64,000 nt of DNA from Paenibacillus durus (GTDB lineage: Bacteria > Bacillota > Bacilli > Paenibacillales > Paenibacillaceae): positions 3,534,001-3,598,000 of the forward strand of contig NZ_CP009288.1 of assembly GCF_000756615.1 (NCBI RefSeq), read 5' to 3'. Positions 6,827-15,142 of this stretch are shown in pieces. The translations under genes were made by a program, and so were the position numbers. Position 1 is the stretch's first letter, and every line of letters starts with the position of its first letter. The notes below the pieces were generated by a model. It was given only the letters and a program-made list of their open reading frames with translations, was not told the DNA's origin and made no database searches.

Positions 6827-9319
6827 CTATTCCACCCCCAGCTCCCCCGTTTCCGTGTTTCGGAGGGTCAGCTTGCCTTCGGCAGCCGAACCGTCCGGAA
6901 GCATCAGCTTCAGCTTGGCGGTGCGCCCTTTTTCGATAAGCGCCTTAATCTGGGTGTCGGTAAGCTGTCTGCCGTAGCTTTCCTTCCAGATGACAAATCC
7001 GCAGCCTTCCTTGTAATGAGAGCAGCCATACCCTTTGCGTCCCATAAAGATTTGACCGCCGCAGCCGGGACGCGGGCAGGTGCCGATGAACTTGGGGGCA
7101 GCAGGCCGGGAAGCAGCGGCTTCCTTGGCACCGGAACCGGACTCAACGCTCCGACGCCCTGGAGAAGCGTTGCCGCCCGGTGCGGCTGCCGCCGCTGCGT
7201 TCTCGCTCGGTGCCACTGCCGCCACAGCGTTCTCGCCTGAGGCCGCGTCCGATGCCGCTGGAACGGACCGTCCGGCGGCCTCTCCCCTGTCGGCTCCGCC
7301 GGACTCGCCTCCCGCTTTCCCGGAAACGCCACTCTGCCAATTGCCGCCTCCATCCGCACTGAAAGCGTCACCATCGCCTTTGCTACCACCGGAACCGTCC
7401 CTCCCGCCGCCTGAACGCCGGGTGCCGCCCCTTCCTTTCCCTCCCTTGCCTGATGCCGGTTCAGAGCTTTCAAAGGACATTTTGTCGGCCCTTGACTGCG
7501 CTCGCACCTTATCGACAATCATCGCTGCGAATTTCTTGACATTCTCCATAAATTGCAGGTCCGAAGCCGTGCCGCGCGAGATTTCATTCAGGCGGCGCTC
7601 CCAGTGGCCCGTCATTTCTGGAGATGTCAGCAGCTCGACGCCTGCCCCACGGATTAGCTCAATCGCAGTCCGTCCCTTTTGCGTGATCAGAATCTTTTTG
7701 CCCTGCATTTCAATGTATCCGACCTTCTTGAGCCGTTCGATTGTCGCCGCCCTTGTCGCCGGAGTTCCGAGGCCCGAATCCTTCATTGCGTCGCGCAGCT
7801 CCTCGTCCTCGATCTGCTTGCCCGCGCTTTCCATGGCCTTCAGCAGAGTGCCTTCCGTGAAAGCCTTCGGCGGCTGCGTCTCCTTCTCCTTCACAATAGC
7901 ATCACCGCAGTGAACACCCTCATCAGAAACAACGGAGAAAGGCTCGCTGACCTCCGTCTCTTCTTCCGCTTCTTCATCCTTGCCCTTGGCTCTGCCGCCT
8001 CTTGGCTTGTCCTTCTTCTGATCATTATAAATGACCTTCCAGCCAAGGCTCAGCAGTTCTTTGACCGTCGTCTTGAATGTTTCTTCTTCCACTTCGGTGA
8101 GGACAGTATGCATCTTGTATTCGGCAGCCGGATAGAACTGTGACAGGAACCGCCGGACAATGAGATCGTACAGCTTCTGCTCGTCTGGACTGAGCCCCGC
8201 TGCTTTGCGCCCCGTCGGCAGAATGGCATGATGATCCTCAACCTTCGCCGGATTGCAGACAAATTTATTGCCTTTGTGCACCAGGCTCCGGTTCGCGCCT
8301 TGAACCCATTCATCGTAAGCCGTTCCTGTTAGCGAGGACAGCGTCTTGTGCATCTCCGGAATATTCTGCTCGGTTACATAATTGGAATTCGTCCTCGGGT
8401 ACGAAATCACTTTATGCTTCTCGTACAGCGCTTGGGCGGTGTCGAGCGTTTTTTTGGCCGAAAAACCGAATTTGCCGTTCGCTTCACGCTGCAGCAGCGT
8501 CAGATCATACAGCCTGTTCGGATATTCTTTCGTATCCTTGACCTCGTATGAGGCAATACGCCCAGGCTTACCTTTGACCTTTGCGGCCAGCGCATCCGCT
8601 TTATCCTTTTCAGTCAGGCGGTCGCCCTGCCACATGCCCTTGTAAGACGTGTCTCCCTGCACAAAGTGACCCTCCACCTGAAAAAATTTCAGTGAGGAAA
8701 AGGCTTCGATCGTCTTTTGCCGTTCGTAGATCAGAGCAAGGACCGGCGTCTGCACCCGGCCGACCGACAGAAGCGCGTTATGCCTTGTGGTAAAGGCCCG
8801 CGAGCCGTTCATTCCGATCAGCCAGTCGGCTTCGCTGCGGGCTTTCGCCGCTTTGGTCAAGTTGTCATACTCGGACCCGTCTTTTAGCTCCTGGAAGCCT
8901 TTGCGGATCGTCTCGGTCGTAAGGTCGGAGATCCACAGGCGCTTTACCGGCTGCTGCAGCTTCAAATGCCGCTGGATCAGCGAGAAAATATGCTGCCCCT
9001 CCCGCCCGGCGTCACAGGAGTTAATCAGCAGATTGCTGCGCTTGGCGAGTTCCCCGATCACTTTAAGCTGATCAATGGTCTTCCGGTTCGGCACGAGCTT
9101 GAACTGCTCGGGGATGATCGGCAGGTCGCCGATATTCCACCTTTTGTATTTCGGATCGTATGCCTCGGGCTCCGCCAGTTCGATCAGATGCCCGATGGCC
9201 CATGTAATAATATACTGCTCCCCTTCAAGGTAGGAACGGTGATTTTTGGCTTTCGGGTCAATTGCGGCGGCGATGTTCCGTCCCATATCCGGTTTTTCCG
9301 CAATGATCAGTGTCTTCAA
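6827..9319 (-). CDS. topB: DNA topoisomerase III
   Basis: A type IA topoisomerase of 830 residues that relaxes or decatenates single-stranded DNA crossings. It starts KTLIIAEKPDMGRNIAAAI, holds the TOPRIM motif CDAGREG (about 102-108), and has the catalytic tyrosine Y307 in SYPRTNSNYV. The C-terminus has a Gly/Ala/Ser-rich low-complexity linker of roughly 120 residues, then a four-cysteine zinc ribbon (CPRPGCGGQIF...YGCSHYKEGCGF). It is about 100 residues longer than the Bacillus subtilis enzyme as I remember it, mostly through the linker and ribbon. The TTG start at 9319 places the protein exactly at the family N-terminus and has GGGAG just upstream. An in-frame upstream ATG would add 78 non-family residues across a repeat element and is rejected. 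Confidence 0.93.
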   Translation of the reverse strand: MKTLIIAEKPDMGRNIAAAIDPKAKNHRSYLEGEQYIITWAIGHLIELAEPEAYDPKYKRWNIGDLPIIPEQFKLVPNRKTIDQLKVIGELAKRSNLLINSCDAGREGQHIFSLIQRHLKLQQPVKRLWISDLTTETIRKGFQELKDGSEYDNLTKAAKARSEADWLIGMNGSRAFTTRHNALLSVGRVQTPVLALIYERQKTIEAFSSLKFFQVEGHFVQGDTSYKGMWQGDRLTEKDKADALAAKVKGKPGRIASYEVKDTKEYPNRLYDLTLLQREANGKFGFSAKKTLDTAQALYEKHKVISYPRTNSNYVTEQNIPEMHKTLSSLTGTAYDEWVQGANRSLVHKGNKFVCNPAKVEDHHAILPTGRKAAGLSPDEQKLYDLIVRRFLSQFYPAAEYKMHTVLTEVEEETFKTTVKELLSLGWKVIYNDQKKDKPRGGRAKGKDEEAEEETEVSEPFSVVSDEGVHCGDAIVKEKETQPPKAFTEGTLLKAMESAGKQIEDEELRDAMKDSGLGTPATRAATIERLKKVGYIEMQGKKILITQKGRTAIELIRGAGVELLTSPEMTGHWERRLNEISRGTASDLQFMENVKKFAAMIVDKVRAQSRADKMSFESSEPASGKGGKGRGGTRRSGGGRDGSGGSKGDGDAFSADGGGNWQSGVSGKAGGESGGADRGEAAGRSVPAASDAASGENAVAAVAPSENAAAAAAPGGNASPGRRSVESGSGAKEAAASRPAAPKFIGTCPRPGCGGQIFMGRKGYGCSHYKEGCGFVIWKESYGRQLTDTQIKALIEKGRTAKLKLMLPDGSAAEGKLTLRNTETGELGVE

Positions 9320-9403
9320 AAACAATCGCTCCCTGTCTATCAATCTCTGTTGTATAAAATAAACTTTTGTTTTACATAAGAATTGTCGCGGACTGCGAGA
9401 AAT

Positions 9404-9512
9404 GCTTGAAGTTCCGGCCGCTGTTGTTTTCGGATTTCCTGGATTAGGACCGCTGTTTTGCGGTTTAAATCCGAAAACAAAGGCGAACGCTGACGCTCCT
9501 CCACTTCCAAGC
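9404..9512. repeat. 109-base inverted-repeat element in the topB leader
   Basis: A perfect 14-bp arm pair, TTGTTTTCGGATTT (9424-9437) and AAATCCGAAAACAA (9467-9480), encloses an inner hairpin ACCGC...GCGGT (about 9450-9464). Outer flanks GCTTGAAGT (9404) and ACTTCCAAGC (9503-9512) are also nearly complementary. The whole folds as a nested cruciform. It lies between a TATAAT box (9582-9587, minus) and the topB start, so if that is the promoter the element is transcribed in the topB leader. It looks like a MITE/REP-type dispersed repeat, but copies elsewhere cannot be checked here. Confidence 0.6.
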
Positions 9513-9589
9513 TTTCTCTTCGCCGCTCCGCCTCTTATGACTCTTAAGTTCATTTTACATAGTAAAAAGGTCCAGTAGTCTATTATACA

Positions 9590-11365
9590 TCAGATCCGAT
9601 TGTTTTTAACATGCTCCTTAATCCGCAAAACGGCCTTATCAAACCCGAGAGTTTCCTTGACACCGCTGAGCCGATTTTCATATTCGACTCTCTCAAGCGC
9701 CGCCTCCCTGCCGATCACCACGACCTGCGGCGCACCGATCAGCCCGGAGTCTTTAAATTTAACGCCAGGGCGCTCATCCCGGTCATCCAGCAGCACCTCA
9801 AGACCAAGCTCTCTCAGCGTGCCGTACAGCTTCTCCGCCAGCGCGGCCTGTGCTTCGTCCTTGATCGAAACGATAATGATCTGCACCTCAAAAGGCGCCA
9901 GCGCATCAGGCCAGGCAATTCCCCCTTCTCCGGCGTTCTGCTCGGCAACCGCCGCCAGCAGACGGGAAATGCCTATACCGTAGCAGCCCATAATCATGCT
10001 CCGTTCACTGCCGGAAGCGTCCAGAAACGTTGCCGAGAGCTTGCCGCTGTAACGGGTTCCAAGCTTGAACACATGCCCGATTTCTATCCCGCGGTGCAGT
10101 GTCAGGCGGCCTTCACGGCAGCGCGGACATGAGTCTCCCTCGGCGGCATTGCGGAAATCTCCGACACGGGTAAGCGGAAAATCGCGGCCGGGCCGGACTC
10201 CCTGGAGATGATAGTCCCGTTCTCCGGCGCCCGCGACACCCTCCGTCATTGCCTCGACGGCATAATCGACAAGCACCGGCAGCTTAAGTCCAACCGGTCC
10301 GACATAACCGCTGATCACACCCGCCGCCGCAGCTACCGTACTGTCATCCGCAAGCATGATGTCCTCCGCTCCCAAATATTTGCCCAACTTCAGCTCATTG
10401 ACCTCATGATCACCCCGCACAAGCACCGCGATGCTGTTGCCATCCACCCTGTAGATCAGCGTCTTGATGATTTGCTCCGGCTTCAGGCTGTATGCCGCTG
10501 TAAGCTGGTCAATGGTGCGGATGTCCGGCGTATGGAATTTCTCTGGCAATGGCGCGTCTTCAGCAGCAGCCCCGCCTCGATCCGCCTGCGGCGTGTCCGA
10601 ATCGGTCTCCGCAGCGCCGGAACCGATTATTTCTCCGTTCCAGGCAGCCGTCTCGGCCTGTTCCAGATTCGCCGCGTAATCGCAATGATCGCAGACAGCG
10701 ACCGTATCCTCGCCAATTGCAGAGAGTGCGATAAACTCGTGGCTGCCACCGTCTCCTCCGATCGTGCCCGCATCCGCCTCCACCGCCTTGAAGCGAAGCC
10801 CGCAGCGGGCGAAGATCCGGTTGTACGCCACGAACATGGTCCGGTAGGACAAATCCAGTCCCTCCTCGGAGATGTCAAAGGAATAGGCGTCCTTCATGAT
10901 GAATTCGCGCCCTCGCAGGAGCCCGAAGCGCGGCCGCTTTTCATCGCGGAATTTGGTTCCGATCTGGTAGACCTTCACCGGCAGCTTACGGTAGGAACTC
11001 ACTTCGTTCTTCATCAGGGAAGTGACGGCCTCTTCATGCGTCGGTCCAAGAATAAATTCCCGTCCGTGACGGTCGTTTACCGTCATCAGATTTTTGCCGT
11101 ATGATCCGTAGCGCCCCGATTCCATCCACAGCTCCGCCGGCTGCATAGAGGGCATCATCACTTCCTGAACGCCGGCGCGTTCCATCTCCTCCCGGACAAT
11201 CCCCTCGATTTTGTGCAGAATGCGGCGGCCCAAGGGAAGATAGCTGTAAATTCCGGCGGCAAGCTGCCGGATGTAGCCGCCGCGCAGCAGCAGCCCGTGA
11301 CCTTCCGTGTCCGCCTCCGAAGGCCGCTCCCGTAAAGTGTTCAGTAATATCTGGCTTTGTCGCAT
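9590..11365 (-). CDS. proS: Prolyl-tRNA synthetase
   Basis: 591 residues. A class II aminoacyl-tRNA synthetase that charges tRNA-Pro. Motif 2 (KFRDEKRPRFGLLRGREFIMKDAYSF) and motif 3 (GCYGIGISRLLAA) are clear. An editing (INS) domain of about 180 residues sits between them, carrying GDHEVNELKLGK, so this is the bacterial long-form enzyme that also hydrolyses mischarged Ala-tRNA-Pro. The C-terminal anticodon-binding domain contains VLLDDRDERPGVKFKDSGLIG. The start ATG at 11365 has GGGGGAA five bases upstream; an earlier in-frame start lies in the terminator tract of the leader and is unlikely. Expression is controlled by the T-box leader just upstream. Confidence 0.97.
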   Translation of the reverse strand: MRQSQILLNTLRERPSEADTEGHGLLLRGGYIRQLAAGIYSYLPLGRRILHKIEGIVREEMERAGVQEVMMPSMQPAELWMESGRYGSYGKNLMTVNDRHGREFILGPTHEEAVTSLMKNEVSSYRKLPVKVYQIGTKFRDEKRPRFGLLRGREFIMKDAYSFDISEEGLDLSYRTMFVAYNRIFARCGLRFKAVEADAGTIGGDGGSHEFIALSAIGEDTVAVCDHCDYAANLEQAETAAWNGEIIGSGAAETDSDTPQADRGGAAAEDAPLPEKFHTPDIRTIDQLTAAYSLKPEQIIKTLIYRVDGNSIAVLVRGDHEVNELKLGKYLGAEDIMLADDSTVAAAAGVISGYVGPVGLKLPVLVDYAVEAMTEGVAGAGERDYHLQGVRPGRDFPLTRVGDFRNAAEGDSCPRCREGRLTLHRGIEIGHVFKLGTRYSGKLSATFLDASGSERSMIMGCYGIGISRLLAAVAEQNAGEGGIAWPDALAPFEVQIIIVSIKDEAQAALAEKLYGTLRELGLEVLLDDRDERPGVKFKDSGLIGAPQVVVIGREAALERVEYENRLSGVKETLGFDKAVLRIKEHVKNNRI

Positions 11366-11383
11366 CCTTATTCCCCCTTGAAA

Positions 11384-11418
11384 AAAATAAAGACACATTC
11401 GTCAGGGACGAATGTGTC
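11384..11418 (-). terminator. T-box-controlled terminator before proS
   Basis: On the minus strand GACACATTCGTC (11418-11407) pairs perfectly with GACGAATGTGTC (11403-11392), followed by TTTATTTTTTT. It lies between the T-box sequence and the proS ribosome site, as expected for the OFF state. Confidence 0.9.
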
Positions 11419-11730
11419 GTGATACCACCCTATTTCAATCGTAGGCCAATATAGGCGAACGATCCTCAAAGCGGATAACGGCCGCAGACCGGCAGCGTTT
11501 CACGCCTGGAGCACTCAATATGGATTCGGCAGACACTGCCGTCTATCCGTATGAGAACTTATTAAGCATATGTTCCATGCCCCTCAGGGGATGAAACATA
11601 TGGCCTCCAGCGCTTCTTCGCTGCAGCTACCGGGGCGGGGGGCAGGCTGACGTTTCGGGGAACCTCTCAGCCGGTGAGTTCCCTTTCTGTACCAACGGGG
11701 CTGGTGCAACTGCCTTCCTCGGTCATAGCT
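11384..11730 (-). ncRNA. T-box leader of proS
   Basis: On the minus strand the leader begins near ATGACCGAGGAAG, shows a Stem I with GGCTGAGAG, and carries the T-box consensus as AGGGTGGTATCACG (about 11417-11432). This is followed directly by a terminator hairpin. In this riboswitch class, uncharged tRNA pairs its acceptor end with the T-box bulge and stabilises an antiterminator, so low charged tRNA-Pro would switch on proS. I could not assign the specifier codon with certainty by eye. Confidence 0.88.
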
Positions 11731-11757
11731 GCTGAATCATCAATTGTAATTTCAACT

Positions 11758-11786
11758 AATTTACATAATTTCGGCAGCTTAGTCAA
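11758..11786 (-). promoter_or_regulatory. Probable sigma-A promoter of the proS T-box leader
   Basis: Minus strand TTGACT (11786-11781), 17-base spacer, TAAATT (11763-11758). Transcription would begin near 11751, just before Stem I of the T-box. It lies between the gltD stop and the leader, so proS is transcribed independently of gltD. Confidence 0.65.
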
Positions 11787-11795
11787 GAGGCAGGC

Positions 11796-13283
11796 TTACG
11801 GCAGAATGGTTGAGCCCGTCAAATATTTGTCCACCTCACGGGCAGCGGCGCGTCCTTCGTTGATCGCCCAGACAACCAGGCTTTGTCCGCGGCGCATGTC
11901 TCCGGCGGCGAATACTTTTTCAACATTGGTGTTAAATTTGCCGTAGCTGGCCTTTACGTTCGTGCGGCGGTCAGTCTCCAGCTTCAGTTCTTGGACCAGC
12001 CCCTGCTCCGGTCCGTCAAAACCGATGGCGATCAGCGCCAGCTGCGCCGGATAGACCGCTTCGGTGCCGGGAATTGGCTGATAAATTTTACGGCCCGTCT
12101 CATCAACCGTCCGGTGGATGTTCACCGTATGCAGCTCTTTAAGGTTGCCGTTCTCGTCGCCGACGAATTTCGTCGTCATAATCGAGAATTCACGCGGGTC
12201 ATGGCCGAATACCGCCTTCGCTTCCTGCTGGGCGTAGTCCAGCGTATATACATTCGGGAACTGCGGCCAAGGGTTCGCAATCGGGTCGCGCTCGAGTGGG
12301 GCCTTGTCATGCGTACCGAACTGGGTAATGCTCTTGCAGCCGTGACGCAGCGCCGTAGCTACACAGTCGGAACCGGTGTCGCCGCCGCCAAGCACAATAA
12401 CGTCTTTGCCTTCCGCAGACACGAAGTTGCCGTCCGTAAGTCCCGAATTCAGGCAGCTCTTGATCGTGCCGTTCAGATAATCCATGGCGTACATCACGCC
12501 GTTCAGATCACTGCCTTCAGTGGTGAACTTACGCGCCTTGGTCGCACCGCCGCACAGCACGACGGCATCGTACTCGTCAACCAGCTGCTGTGCCGGAATA
12601 TCCTTGCCGATCTCCGTGTTTACAACAAAATTTACGCCCTCAGCCGCCAGCAGGTCGACGCGGCGCTGCACGACGCGCTTGTCGAGCTTCATTGTCGGAA
12701 TGCCGTAGGTCAAGAGTCCGCCGACCCGGTCGCTGCGCTCGTAGACGGTAACCAAATGGCCCGCTCTGTTAAGCTGCGCCGCCGCCGCGAGTCCGGCAGG
12801 TCCGGAGCCGACAATCGCGACTTTTTTGCCCGTACGCTTCTCCGGAGGCTCCGGAACGACCCAGCCCTCTTCAAAGCCTTTATCGATAATGGCCAGCTCG
12901 ATCGTCTTGATCGTGACCGGCTGTCCGATCAGGCCGACCGTACAAGAGCCCTCGCATGGAGCCGGACAGATGCTCCCGGTAAATTCCGGAAAGTTATTGG
13001 TCTTATGCAGACGCTCCAGCGCTTCCTTCCACAATCCCCGGTATACGAGATTGTTCCATTCGGGAATAAGATTATGCACCGGACAGCCCGAAGTGCCGCC
13101 GGCCATATCGATTCCGGTATGACAGTAAGGTGTTCCGCAGTCCATGCAGCGCGCGCCCTGAGTCCGCAGTTCATCTTCGGACAGATGGTCGTGGAACTCC
13201 TCCCAGTCCTTAACCCGCTGCTCGGGATCGCGGTCGCCCGGAAGCTGTCTTTTATATTCCATAAATCCAGTTGGTGTAGACAT
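11796..13283 (-). CDS. gltD: Glutamate synthase small (beta) subunit
   Basis: 495 residues. It supplies NADPH electrons through iron-sulfur clusters and FAD to the large subunit that makes glutamate from glutamine and 2-oxoglutarate. The N-terminal adrenodoxin-like part holds cysteine motifs CMDCGTPYCH...GCPVHN and CPAPCEGSCTVG. A Rossmann FAD site follows (VAIVGSGPAGLAAAAQL, about 153-169) and an NADPH site (VIVLGGGDTGSDCVATAL). Length and motifs match bacterial GltD. The large-subunit gene gltB is not next to it (upstream is dfrA); it must lie outside the window, or this protein works as a related electron-transfer subunit. GGGGGA lies nine bases before the ATG. No TnrA/GlnR-like box was found immediately upstream. 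Confidence 0.95.
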   Translation of the reverse strand: MSTPTGFMEYKRQLPGDRDPEQRVKDWEEFHDHLSEDELRTQGARCMDCGTPYCHTGIDMAGGTSGCPVHNLIPEWNNLVYRGLWKEALERLHKTNNFPEFTGSICPAPCEGSCTVGLIGQPVTIKTIELAIIDKGFEEGWVVPEPPEKRTGKKVAIVGSGPAGLAAAAQLNRAGHLVTVYERSDRVGGLLTYGIPTMKLDKRVVQRRVDLLAAEGVNFVVNTEIGKDIPAQQLVDEYDAVVLCGGATKARKFTTEGSDLNGVMYAMDYLNGTIKSCLNSGLTDGNFVSAEGKDVIVLGGGDTGSDCVATALRHGCKSITQFGTHDKAPLERDPIANPWPQFPNVYTLDYAQQEAKAVFGHDPREFSIMTTKFVGDENGNLKELHTVNIHRTVDETGRKIYQPIPGTEAVYPAQLALIAIGFDGPEQGLVQELKLETDRRTNVKASYGKFNTNVEKVFAAGDMRRGQSLVVWAINEGRAAAREVDKYLTGSTILP

Positions 13284-13544
13284 ATTTTCGATTCCCCCAT
13301 CCGTTCTATTCTTGTTGGTTCAGTACATTTCGAACATATTGCGGCATTCAGGCGGGATTCACTTTAGCGCACAGAGGTTCTTGTACATTAATTAATGGGC
13401 CTAAAAGTTCTAATTTTAATTATATTAGCATCCTTAACTTTCGCACGTTAATGGACTAATTTGCTGATTGTTTGTACTTTTTTCACATGTTATGTCAGAT
13501 AAGCAGGCTGATCAGCCTCAGCGTGAAGAGATTAGGGCCGCCGA

Positions 13545-14036
13545 TTATTCCGTACGTTCGTACACGACAAACCGGTAATCATACGGATTTTTCTCATCGC
13601 GGATGCCCTGCGTGCTGGATACTTCCCGCCACTTGCTCCAGTCCGTTTCAGGAAAAAATGTATCGCCTTCAAAAGACTCTTCGATCCGGGTAACAATCAG
13701 CTTATCGGCAAAAGGCAGCGTCATCCGGTACACTTCCGCACCGCCGATCACCATCAGCTCATCCTGCCCGCGGCCAAGTTCAAGAGCCTCCTCCAAACTG
13801 TTCACGGCTTCCGCCCCTTCGGGTGTGAAGGTTTCGTCCCGGGTCAGAATAACGCTCTTTCTTCCCGGAAGCGCTTTGCCTCCTAAGGAATCCCAGGTTT
13901 TCCGTCCCATCAGCATCGTCTTGCCCATCGTCTCCGCCTTGAAGAACGCGAAATCCCGGGGCAGCCGCCAAGGCATGCCGCCGTCTTTGCCTATGACTCC
14001 GTCCTCGGCCATAGCCCAAATTAAGCTAATGCTCAT
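13545..14036 (-). CDS. dfrA: Dihydrofolate reductase
   Basis: 163 residues. It reduces dihydrofolate to tetrahydrofolate with NADPH, regenerating the folate oxidised by thymidylate synthase. The N-terminus SLIWAMAEDGVIGKDGGMPWRLPRDFAFFK holds the substrate loop with the catalytic acidic region. GRKTWDSLGGKALPGRKSVILTR and VIGGAEVYRMTLPFADKLIVTRI are the cofactor-binding motifs. GAGGAGGGA sits about seven bases before the ATG. It follows thyA by 53 bases on the same strand, the common thyA-dfrA operon. No U-tract terminator follows; the 14-base palindrome near 13503 lacks one. Confidence 0.97.
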   Translation of the reverse strand: MSISLIWAMAEDGVIGKDGGMPWRLPRDFAFFKAETMGKTMLMGRKTWDSLGGKALPGRKSVILTRDETFTPEGAEAVNSLEEALELGRGQDELMVIGGAEVYRMTLPFADKLIVTRIEESFEGDTFFPETDWSKWREVSSTQGIRDEKNPYDYRFVVYERTE

Positions 14037-14089
14037 CGTTATGCTTCCCTCCTCGCATGCAGTTATGAGATCTGCGAATGGAATGTCTG

Positions 14090-14884
14090 CTATACGGCGA
14101 CAGGTGCTTTGATTCCCGGATGGTAACGGTATCCTTCAAACTCAAAATCATCGAAGGTATAGTCGAAGATGCTATCCGGTTTTCGGCGAATGACAAGCTT
14201 GGGCAGTTCGTAAGGCTCCCTCGAGAGCTGAGTCGCCACCTGCTCCAGATGATTTGTATAAATGTGCACATCCCCGCCGGACCAAATAAACTCTCCCGGC
14301 TCAAGCCCTGTCTGCTGGGCAACCATATGCGTCAGCAGGGCGTAGCTGGCAATATTGAACGGCAGCCCGAGAAACGCATCCACCGAACGCATCGTCAGCA
14401 TGCAGGATAGTTTGCCGTCCGCTACATAGAACTGAAAGACGAAGTGGCAGGGCGGCAGCTTCATTTGATCAATCTCGCCCACATTCCAGGCGCTTACGAT
14501 ATGCCTGCGTGAATCCGGGTTGTTCTTGATCGAATCGATCACGCTTGAAATCTGGTCGATATGGCGACCGTCCGCGCTTTCCCATGCACGCCACTGTGAG
14601 CCGTATACCGGTCCCAGCTCTCCGTTCTCATCCGCCCACTCGTCCCATATGGTAACGCCATTTTCTTTCAAATAAGCGATATTCGTTTCGCCTTTCAGAA
14701 ACCAAAGAAGCTCATGCACCACCGATTTCAGATGAATCCGTTTGGTCGTCATCAGCGGAAATCCTTCCGCTAGATCGAACCGCAACTGGCGGCCGAATAC
14801 GGATATCGTTCCCGTTCCCGTACGGTCGCTCTTGCGGGCTCCATGATCCAATACATCCTGCAGCAGATCTAAATATTTACGCAA
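14090..14884 (-). CDS. thyA: Thymidylate synthase
   Basis: 264 residues, exactly the length of Escherichia coli ThyA. It methylates dUMP to dTMP using methylene-tetrahydrofolate. Recognisable blocks are GRQLRFDLAEGFPLMTTKR, LLWFLKGETNIAYL, WDEWADENGELGPVYG, the catalytic cysteine region KLPPCHFVFQFYV, and FNIASYALLTHMVA. The TTG start at 14884 gives the family N-terminus (RKYLDLLQDVLDHG) and has GAGGAG ten bases upstream. A longer frame starting at 14950 would add 22 unrelated residues and is less likely. It forms an operon with dfrA. Confidence 0.97.
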   Translation of the reverse strand: MRKYLDLLQDVLDHGARKSDRTGTGTISVFGRQLRFDLAEGFPLMTTKRIHLKSVVHELLWFLKGETNIAYLKENGVTIWDEWADENGELGPVYGSQWRAWESADGRHIDQISSVIDSIKNNPDSRRHIVSAWNVGEIDQMKLPPCHFVFQFYVADGKLSCMLTMRSVDAFLGLPFNIASYALLTHMVAQQTGLEPGEFIWSGGDVHIYTNHLEQVATQLSREPYELPKLVIRRKPDSIFDYTFDDFEFEGYRYHPGIKAPVAV

Positions 14885-15064
14885 GCCTTCAACGCTCCTC
14901 CATTCATATTCTCTTCTAATTCTACCATGACTTACGTCCCCATGTAACATACCAAACTATAGAAAAGGACAGCATCCGCCATGTATAAGCAGCGACAGCT
15001 TCTCCATTCTTCCAGAGCGGTGACCGTTTCACACAGAAATAGAAAGCAGATAGCAGGCGCTATT

Positions 15065-15103
15065 AGAAAAAAGGGCGAAAACGCTTATGCGTCTTCGCCC
15101 TAT
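15065..15103 (-). terminator. Rho-independent terminator of the pdh operon
   Basis: Minus strand AGGGCGAAGACGC (15101-15089) pairs with GCGTTTTCGCCCTT (15084-15071), loop ATAA, then TTTTCTAATA. It lies about 40 bases after the lpdA stop, ending the pyruvate dehydrogenase operon. Confidence 0.9.
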
Positions 15104-15142
15104 TCTGCCAGCTTGCCTATGCAAGCTTTCTAGTTCGTATAA

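Noticed and set aside
6472..6939. Frames across the gap between the DsbA-like gene and topB
   Set aside because: They lack ribosome sites, run into the topB 3' end and follow degenerate repeats; no protein-like composition.
9320..9553. 78-residue N-terminal extension of topoisomerase III
   Set aside because: The in-frame ATG has no ribosome site, the added residues are not family-like, and they are encoded by the inverted-repeat element.
11883..13367. Long open frame antisense to gltD
   Set aside because: It mirrors gltD on the other strand, has no ribosome site and no recognisable domain; high GC at third positions produces such frames.
13503..13516. AGGCTGATCAGCCT palindrome after dfrA as a terminator
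   Set aside because: The 14-base palindrome has no loop and no T-tract on the minus strand.
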